Shown: piece by piece, positions 57,739 to 64,000 of the stretch
Position numbering within the stretch: the stretch's first letter is position 1
Layout of the letters: the number at the start of each line of letters is the position of its first letter
Assembly (NCBI GenBank): GCA_963930645.1
Contig: OZ005648.1
Span: 156,139,035-156,203,034, forward strand
Length of the DNA stretch: 64,000 nt
Origin: Salticus scenicus
Lineage: Eukaryota > Arthropoda > Arachnida > Araneae > Salticidae
Direction: 5' to 3'
Program-made: the position numbers and the translations under genes
Notes under the pieces: model-generated
What the model was told of the DNA's origin: nothing
The model's database searches: none
The model's input: only the letters and a program-made list of their open reading frames with translations

Positions 57739-57815
57739 ACTTACAAGGTCAAGGCTCTATAGAGCCTTGACCTTGTAAGTCAAAGATCCGGGGTTCGACT
57801 CCCGGTCCAGGCATT
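57739..57815 (+). pseudogene. Truncated tRNA-Thr-like copy fused to its own inverted segment
   Basis: The 3' two-thirds of the tRNA-like unit (from TAGAGCCTTGACC, with B-box GGTTCGACTCC and the 3' end TCCAGGCA) are intact. The 5' part is replaced by an exact inverted copy of the D-arm/anticodon-arm segment. The result is a perfect 42-base palindrome at 57739-57780. It cannot fold as a tRNA. Confidence 0.75.
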
Positions 57816-58021
57816 ATTTTCACTCAGTTGGAAAAATAAATTTTCAAAATATGATTTTCTTCCCAATCTGTTGATTGTGTGATATTAATAAATCTATTTA
57901 TTCCTCCCATTGTTTAATGGTGTTTTCCATTACCTGCGGCTTATTCTGTCGAGCTATCTACATGATAGACCAGTTGCTCTGCCTAAAGGTTGTTTGAGTG
58001 AGTAATGCCCACCGGTTGTCG

Positions 58022-58094
58022 GCCTGGATAGCTCAATTGGTAGAGCCTTGACCTTGTAAGTCAAAGATCTGGGGTTCGACTCCCGGTCCAGGCA
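58022..58094 (+). tRNA. tRNA-Thr(UGU)-like gene
   Basis: 73 bases with acceptor arms GCCTGGA/TCCAGGC, D-arm GCTC/GAGC, anticodon stem TTGAC/GTCAA with loop CTTGTAA giving anticodon TGT (Thr), A-box TAGCTCAATTGG and B-box GGTTCGACTCC. The T-stem has one or two poor pairs. It sits in a tandem repeat of about 282 bases, so it may be an amplified gene or the head of a SINE-like unit. Confidence 0.65.
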
Positions 58095-58304
58095 TTATTT
58101 TCACTCAGTTGGAAAAATAAATTTTCAATAAATATGATTTTCTTCCCAATCTGTTGATTGTGTGATATTAATAAATCTATTTATTCCTCCCATTGTTTAA
58201 TGGTGTTTTTCATTACCTGCGGCTTATTCTGTCGAGCTATCTACATGATAGACCAGTTGCTCTGCCTAAAGGTTGTCTGAGTGAGTAATGCCCACCGGTT
58301 GTCG

Positions 58305-58377
58305 GCCTGGATAGCTCAATTGGCAGAGCCTTGACCTTGTAAGTCAAAGATCCGGGGTTCGACTCCCGGTCCAGCCA
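58305..58377 (+). tRNA. tRNA-Thr(UGU)-like copy with acceptor-stem mismatch
   Basis: Same structure as 58022-58094 and 283 bases downstream. It differs by TTGGCAGAGC in the D-arm and by a changed 3' acceptor strand (TCCAGCC), which creates a mismatch with the 5' GCC. The repeat unit ends with it. Anticodon TGT is kept. Confidence 0.55.
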
Positions 58378-59749
58378 ATAGTGTTATTCTACGTTTTATA
58401 CAAAAAACCCAATTAACCCACCAACAACCTATTAAAACCCATACGGTTGAACTTAAAAAAAAAAAAAAAAACAGGTTTTTTAAAACCCTGTAAATAATGA
58501 TTGTTAATGAAATTAAGAAATTTTAAATAAAAATGAAGTGTGTTATATTTTTTAAGCGTATCACTGAGAGATATCAAAAACTGTTTAACTCATTGTGTAA
58601 TGTAAGAAATTTAGGTTATCAGAAACTGAAAGAAAGGAGAGAGAGAGAGAGAGAGAGAAAAAAAAGAAAAACAATAAGTAAATGAATAAAGAAACAAAAC
58701 AAAACAAACAAAATAAGGTACCTTCTTGTATGTACCTTGACCCAGATATAAGAACGACACAAAGACTGTGCTTAGTGCATTAGACTGTTTAAAAAAACAA
58801 AAAGCCATTTTGTTATTAATGTAGCCACAAAAAAAAAAAAAAAGTGCTCTGATGTTATCATTGGACTTGAGCATGAAGAACATAGGGTCTTTGGATTCAA
58901 GCCAGCTTTCTTAAGCTGAGACACATAAATCTGTATACATCTAAATGCAGACAGTTGATGTGGATTTGTCAAAATTTCGACAGTAGATATTTATTATAGA
59001 CATAAATGATGTACTTTGAGTCAGCCATTGGAGCACTTTCAACCTTGGTTCAGTTTTTTTAATTATAACAATCACCGAGAACTCTGAGTTTTCCTATCAG
59101 CTTAATTTGAATTCACTGCTTGATTAGAACTTTCACTTTTTTCTCGAAGAAAATAATGTTGTTTTTGCCTTAAGCCATAGGTTTGAGCTTCTTAATTTAT
59201 GGCAAGACCATGCTGAATGAGCAAAATGTTCATTTGTTCAAGGTATATGTAATCATAAAAGGGAGAAAAAAGAGGAAAAATAGAATAAAACTCAGGGAGA
59301 AGTTATGTAAAAAGAAAAAAAAAATAATAATAATAAACAATTTATTTTAAAATTAAATTACCCCACATTTTAATCCCTTTCATTAGCAGCATTTTTTTTT
59401 GGTGTATTCCCATAGACATTTTCAGTGCTGCTTACTGACCTCTGTTTTGCTTGTTGCCGGTCTATTTGTTGATCTTCTCTTTTCTTCATTTCACTTCATT
59501 TATTACTTGCTGCAATTCAGGAGGGATGATGCTGTGCTCTCTGTTGTTAATTGTGTTGTTAGTAGTTAGTATTTCCAAGGCTTTGTTTTATAAGGCATAA
59601 GGGTGGGAATTATAGTAGGCTATTTTGTTAGTTGTTAGTGTACTGAGGTTAATAGGGTTAATGGAATGGCTTCTTGAAATGACTGTGGAAAGTTTATTGA
59701 ATTTTAAATCTATGAGATGTTCAGTTTCGTGATTTTTTATTTTCCTTTT

Positions 59750-60290
59750 TGTCATACCAATATTGCAGGTTTCCTCATTATTTTGTAAATTTTATGGCTT
59801 AATGATCTACAACAGTCAGCTTTTTGAGCGATGTTTTTAATAAATTTAATTTCACTACTGAAGAATTTTTTATTTGAACAAATAAGGATAGCACAGAGCA
59901 AAAGGTGGGGAGTTTGTAAGGGAAAAGAATTTTGCATTTTTGATTAATTATTCCATTATTGTTAGTAGGTTTACAGAAAACAGTAGTATCAAAAGTATCA
60001 TTTGATTTTTAATGATTTTGACATCCAGAAAATTTATACTATTGTTGGTTTTGGTTTTAAGAGAAAATTTAATGTTATTGTCAAAATTATTAAAGTCTAT
60101 TTAGAGTTGATGAGGGTTAGTATGACTAGAACGGTAGCAAAAATATCATCAATGTATCTCACCAAATCTTATAATTTTTAATAATGTGGCTAGCAGCAAC
60201 TTCAAAATGTTTTAAATGTTTCAAAGATTTTGAAGCTGCTGCTAACCATATTGTGGGATGGCTATGGGACTACATCAAAATAAATAAATG
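59750..60290 (-). pseudogene. Second Penelope-like reverse transcriptase remnant
   Basis: On the - strand, frames interrupted by stops give an IPQ-type motif B trace near 60270, then LVRYIDDIFATV near 60165, then INFLDVKI and later FCKPTNNN. RYIDD followed by FLDV and the (F/Y)xKPT motif is the usual order of Penelope-like RTs. It differs in sequence from the 11.5-13.2 kb copy and keeps the YIDD aspartates, but stops and frameshifts make it inactive. Confidence 0.65.
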
Positions 60291-60383
60291 CTGCTAATAA
60301 AAAGAACTAAAGTGTGAGGTAATTTAATTTTAAAATAAAATAAATCTTTTACCTTTTCTAAATGTAAAAAAAAAACAATTTAA

Positions 60384-60611
60384 CCCGTTAGTAGTCGCTA
60401 GTTGGTCGATTTGCCGCCCATCCTTCAGTTTTGCAAGATTTTTTTATTCAATAGCCACCAAAAATATTTAAAAGTGGTCTTTGATATACATAAAATGTGA
60501 ATAAAATCGAAGAAATGTTGATCACGTCACTTCTTAAAATTATTGGTGGAATTTAAATAAAAAGTGCGTAATCTGTAATAGGTGGCGCTGTGTATAGCAA
60601 CTACTAACGGG
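60384..60611. mobile_element. piggyBac-like MITE
   Basis: Termini CCCGTTAGTAGTCGC and GCAACTACTAACGGG are inverted repeats with one mismatch. TTAA lies on both sides (60380-60383 and 60612-60615). CCC ends with TTAA targets are the piggyBac signature. It includes an aggtggcgct motif at 60580-60589 near its right end. It has no coding frame. Confidence 0.88.
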
Positions 60612-60687
60612 TTAACAATTCCTTTACATAATAACTTAAAAGTTAGACATAAAAAAAAAAAGAAGAAAAAAAGTTAGGGGGGGGTAA

Positions 60688-60695
<8 letters not shown>

Positions 60696-60738
<43 letters not shown>
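60696..60738. repeat. (TA)n microsatellite
   Basis: About 20 uninterrupted TA units after a poly-A stretch. Confidence 0.95.
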
Positions 60739-60744
<6 letters not shown>

Positions 60745-60803
60745 TATCTCCCTGAGAAAATTGTTGCAATGTTTCAAATGAAAAATAATTTTAATAATAA
60801 TAA

Positions 60804-61209
60804 CAGGGTTGCCACGCTACCTGGAAAACCTGAACCTGGAATAGTTATGGAATTCAAAAACTGACTATAAAAGTCAGGGAATATGAATATTTTAGCCAGA
60901 AGCTGGAAAAGTCAGGGAATTTCATATGATAATTGCCAAAAAATAAACAATTTTTCTGCCAACGTAGGGTCATTTCCCCCCCCCCCTTCTTTTCCACTCA
61001 TGAAAGAAATTTCTTATCTCACTTATAAGCAACAGATGCTATCACTATATGCAACTTTTATCATATGTAACTTTGGTGTTTTCAAGTGGTACCGTAATGA
61101 TTTTGCCCTCAACACAGCAAATGCTCAATATACGGTTAAACTGGAATTTTCTTAGAAAATTTCTGGAAAAGTTAGAGAATTTCATTCTCCTGTTTGAGTG
61201 GCAACTTTG
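60804..61209. mobile_element. Non-autonomous transposon, CAGGGTTGCC end, 6-base target duplication
   Basis: Begins CAGGGTTGCCACGCTACC and ends 'gagtggcaactttg', a decayed inverted end. TAATAA flanks both sides. The interior has 'gtcagggaat' repeats and an unrecognised 90-codon frame (60883-61155) on the + strand. Confidence 0.68.
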
Positions 61210-61289
61210 TAATAAATAAATAAATAAAAATAATTGTTATTATAAAATAAGAAAATATAAATACTTAAAATTTAATAGATATATTAGGC

Positions 61290-62450
61290 TGTCCCTTAAA
61301 TAGGGTGTACTATTGCCTAGTACAGTTAGGTTCGTCACACACAAAAGCCGGATCGTAGAAAATTTAAAAATATAAAGTAGAAGTCTTTACTTCGAAATAA
61401 TCAGGACACATCATTTTTAGTACTGTAATTTATTAATGCAGCAATATAATATTCAGTCTGCAGTCACTAATAACTTTACATTTCACTCCTATATTCGTAA
61501 GCATATACAAATATTCTATCCCCATCAACTAGACAGAGAGGGAGGAGGACCTCAAAAATTTACGTCTACTTAGTACCTGATCAAAAAAAAAAGATACACT
61601 AAATCTGCTAGCCACAGATAGCTTAAAATCGCAACCCCGGAGATTGGCATTGTTGAAATGCAGCCAAAAGAATGCCAAACTGTTTCTTTGTTCTTCTAAG
61701 ATATTCATACTAAATTTTGAATATAAAAAAGTCGTTACAAATATTAAATCGATTTGACATTGAGAAGCCATGCCAAATGACCTTCAACTCTCAATGAACA
61801 AAGAAGGCGACGCCCAGACTATCGAACATCATTATAAATCTATTTTTAGAATTATAATGACCCTCTTGAAATAATAATGGTTTTTTTAACATAAACATTC
61901 AAGGGTAATAAATATGAAATCAAATGCTTGTTTTATTTTATTAATATCTGTGTATAGTAGGAATATGTTGATAACGGCTTTTTAAATTACCCTCTGAAAA
62001 TAAATAATTACGGCTAAATTGATTTAATGTAAACACTAGCGTGATAAATATAAATTGAAATGACAGTTATTATTTTATTAATAGCTACTTGTGTTATAAG
62101 TAGGTTGATACGAATTTTAAATTACCCTCTCCAAAATAAATAATTATAGCTAAATTGATTTAATCCATTCGGGGAAAATGTATACACATACTATTTTTGA
62201 CAAACCCCAATATAAAAATTGCTTTATTTTATTCCTAGATCAATGTGTTTTTAACGATAGAAGAACAAAGAAATGAAAATTTTGATTTAAAAAATAAAAC
62301 GGGAAATTCTCTATAATTAATTACTTGAATTAGATAAATTTAAAAAGATTTATTTTATATAATCTATATTAATCCCTCCTTTTTGTTATATATTAAATTT
62401 GGATAAATAAATAAGCTTTTAAAGGACATATGTGTGAGAACACTCACACA
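61290..62450 (-). mobile_element. Probable long terminal repeat of the LTR retroelement
   Basis: On the - strand a polypurine run AAGGGGAG (62463-62456) is followed within a few bases by TGTGTGAGTGTTCTCACACA, a palindrome and a plausible LTR start. The likely LTR end is the TGT...ACA partner near 61290 (TGTCCCTTAAATAGGG on the + strand). The other LTR would lie beyond 64000, so boundaries and target duplication cannot be checked. No RT, RNase H or integrase coding is present here. Confidence 0.5.
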
Positions 62451-63415
62451 TATATCTCCCCTTCGACTAGCAAAAAAAATAAGTCCTTCTCGCCTCCTGT
62501 ATAGAAATGCATATTTCTATTAGTGTTATTCTTAACATATAACTGAAATTTTACTCTATCATATTTACTATCACAATTTTGTTTCTGAGAATGATTAATA
62601 TTAACTATTGAATCCAAAAAAATTAATTTGGAAGAACTCTTTTTACTCTGAAATAAATAATCACCCGAAGAAACTTTGGGACAATAAACTGTAATAGAAG
62701 ATTCTTCTTTGGGTTGTAAAATAAGTTTTTGTCCCGTTTTTACTGAAAGTTTCTTACATTGGGTATGCATATTAAGATTTTCTTCATGGTCGCTATATGT
62801 GTTTGTTATGGGAATACTCAGATCTTTAATTTTTAACAAGGACCTCTGCATATCTAATATTACATGATATTGTTGAATAAAATCATAACCCAAAATAACC
62901 CTAAATGCAGAACCTTCAGGAATATCTACTATGAAGAATTTTTGTGAAAAAAATTGATTTTGAATTTTGAAAGTGGTTTGTATACAAGATGAAAACTGTA
63001 CATTCGAGTTCACGGTTTTGATTGTCACATGGGAAGATAAATGTCTATATTTCAAACTATGTTTTAATTTATTAAATGCACTTTCAGCTAACAGACTAAC
63101 AGAACTACCAGTGTCAATAAGTGTGTTTACCTTTTGTTTATCTAGCAAAATTTTAATAAGAGGTAACTTTGGAGAATTTACATGGACATTAAAAATGTTC
63201 TCCCTTTTATCGTTATTTGTTTGAGTACATTTAGAATCAGAAATTTTCAAGATTTGTTGTGTCTGAGACGCAGTAGAATTCACCAATCTGTCACTAGATA
63301 ATTTGGGTAGATTAACGTTATTATCAATGTCCAGAGAAAAATTTTGTGCTGATGCTCTATTCAATTCCTGAGATGTACTTGCATCAGCTAAACTACATCT
63401 CTGCGCTCGTTTAAA
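62444..63415 (-). CDS. Retropepsin-like pol fragment, entered by -1 frameshift
   Basis: The - strand frame opens just upstream of TTTAAAC and continues to a TGA at 62444. It includes TLIDTGSSVSLL (aspartic protease active site, Asp at about 63115-63113) and FRVILGYDFI, the second conserved strand of retropepsins in Ty3-like elements. About 140 further residues resemble the protease-RT linker. The frame then runs through the polypurine tract into LTR-like sequence with no RT, RNase H or integrase. It is probably a deletion derivative or a non-autonomous gag-protease element. Confidence 0.8.
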   Translation of the reverse strand, partial: FKRAQRCSLADASTSQELNRASAQNFSLDIDNNVNLPKLSSDRLVNSTASQTQQILKISDSKCTQTNNDKRENIFNVHVNSPKLPLIKILLDKQKVNTLIDTGSSVSLLAESAFNKLKHSLKYRHLSSHVTIKTVNSNVQFSSCIQTTFKIQNQFFSQKFFIVDIPEGSAFRVILGYDFIQQYHVILDMQRSLLKIKDLSIPITNTYSDHEENLNMHTQCKKLSVKTGQKLILQPKEESSITVYCPKVSSGDYLFQSKKSSSKLIFLDSIVNINHSQKQNCDSKYDRVKFQLYVKNNTNRNMHFYTGGEKDLFFLLVEGEIYV

Positions 63416-64000
63416 TTACCTGGATTTTTACTATAATTATTTCTGTCATAATTTTTACCCCTAGTCTGATTTCTTTGCCATCTAAAGCACCTAGTAGCAA
63501 CATGTCCTCTTTTACTGCACAACTGGCAAATAGGAGAAGAATGATATCTGTTCTTATTTTGATTACCCCTGAAATTTTGTTTACCCCTGAAATTTTGATT
63601 TCTACTTTTATAATTATATCTTAATTCACTTTGTCTATTATAGTTTCTTTGCCTATCTTGCACTGGGGATTCGTGTGTATGATTAACCTCATCCGATTTC
63701 TGAGCGAATGACAGATTATTCATTCTATCTGTCAGTTCGACTAACTTTTCAGATAGTGTATTAATAACTGGGTTATTTAAGCTTAATTGTAATAATGTTT
63801 CATTAGCGTTAATGTCCTGTAATTTCTGTGCTCGGTTGACCGCCTGTTGGTACTCAGAGATTCCCTCTTCTTGAATCTTAACTCTAATGTTTGAGGGAAT
63901 GGTTGAAATGAATTTAGTAAATTTAATGGAATTTAAAGCATTAGCATCATTAATCTGCGAATATACTACATCGGCTAAAATATTTAGCCTGTGGGAAAAA
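63388..64000 (-). CDS. Gag polyprotein, C-terminal part with zinc knuckle
   Basis: Open from the window edge to a TAG at 63388-63390 without interruption, about 203 codons, so the start lies outside. The N-terminal visible part is helical (VNRAQKLQDINANETLLQLS), like a Gag capsid end. An Arg/Asn-rich segment follows (RNQNFRGKQNFRGNQN). The nucleocapsid knuckle CQLCSKRGHVATRC (C-x2-C-x4-H-x4-C, 63487-63528) binds RNA. Protease is encoded in the -1 frame beyond its end. The intact frame suggests a fairly recent insertion. Confidence 0.85.
   Translation of the reverse strand, partial: FSHRLNILADVVYSQINDANALNSIKFTKFISTIPSNIRVKIQEEGISEYQQAVNRAQKLQDINANETLLQLSLNNPVINTLSEKLVELTDRMNNLSFAQKSDEVNHTHESPVQDRQRNYNRQSELRYNYKSRNQNFRGKQNFRGNQNKNRYHSSPICQLCSKRGHVATRCFRWQRNQTRGKNYDRNNYSKNPGNLNERRDVV
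63409..63415 (-). promoter_or_regulatory. -1 ribosomal frameshift heptamer TTTAAAC
   Basis: In the gag frame the heptamer reads T TTA AAC, the classical X XXY YYZ slippery site. It lies about 18 bases before the gag TAG. Slipping back one base leads directly into the protease frame, whose preceding in-frame stop (TAA) is just upstream. No stimulatory downstream structure was evaluated. Confidence 0.8.

Overview
The window is AT-rich animal DNA with long introns, poly-A/T tracts, microsatellites and many nested transposable elements. It carries one recognisable host gene, on the + strand: the central part of DNMT1, the maintenance DNA (cytosine-5) methyltransferase. Fifteen exons (6951-54222) join in one open frame of 661 codons and every intron is GT-AG. 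Intron density, the tRNA-derived SINEs, the Penelope-like elements and the mobile-element mix suggest an arthropod, probably a chelicerate such as a spider. That placement is inference from general character, not from a diagnostic gene.

DNMT1 layout. Exon 1 starts at the last cysteine of the CXXC zinc finger. Exons 1-2 are the acidic/basic linker, exons 3-7 the first BAH domain, exon 8 the inter-BAH segment, exons 9-10 the second BAH domain, exons 11-12 the Gly/Lys linker, and exons 12-15 the methyltransferase fold with motifs I, IV (catalytic Cys codon 53768-53770), VI and VIII. The 5' part (DMAP1-binding, RFTS, most of CXXC) and the 3' part (target recognition, motifs IX-X) are not visible and must lie outside the window. 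The last intron is therefore longer than 9.7 kb.

Introns. The first 3.6 kb is a tandem array of an interspersed repeat that recurs through the window. Two copies of a 1.3-1.4 kb DNA transposon lie in opposite orientation at 4731-6131 and 7401-8705 and flank exons 1 and 2. A degenerate Penelope-like element (reverse transcriptase on the - strand, 11.5-13.2 kb) has split an older repeat; copies of its 3' repeat recur at 46.1-47.0 and 51.4-52.1 kb. Several short palindromic insertions (16.6, 25.3, 49.0 kb) and one single-armed copy (32.0 kb) carry hammerhead-ribozyme-like cores. SINEs, piggyBac-like TTAA elements, hAT-like MITEs and a Tigger/pogo-like element fill much of the rest.

The right end. 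At 57.7-58.4 kb is a tandem array of tRNA-Thr(UGU)-like units of about 282 bp. From about 61.3 kb to the window end lies a - strand LTR retroelement: gag with a zinc knuckle, a retropepsin reading frame entered by a probable -1 frameshift at TTTAAAC, then a polypurine tract and LTR-like sequence with no reverse transcriptase or integrase between.

The items most worth follow-up are the hammerhead-bearing palindromes, the frameshifting gag-protease element that lacks RT, the inverted transposon pair flanking two DNMT1 exons, and CTCF-like motifs carried on repeats inside the gene.
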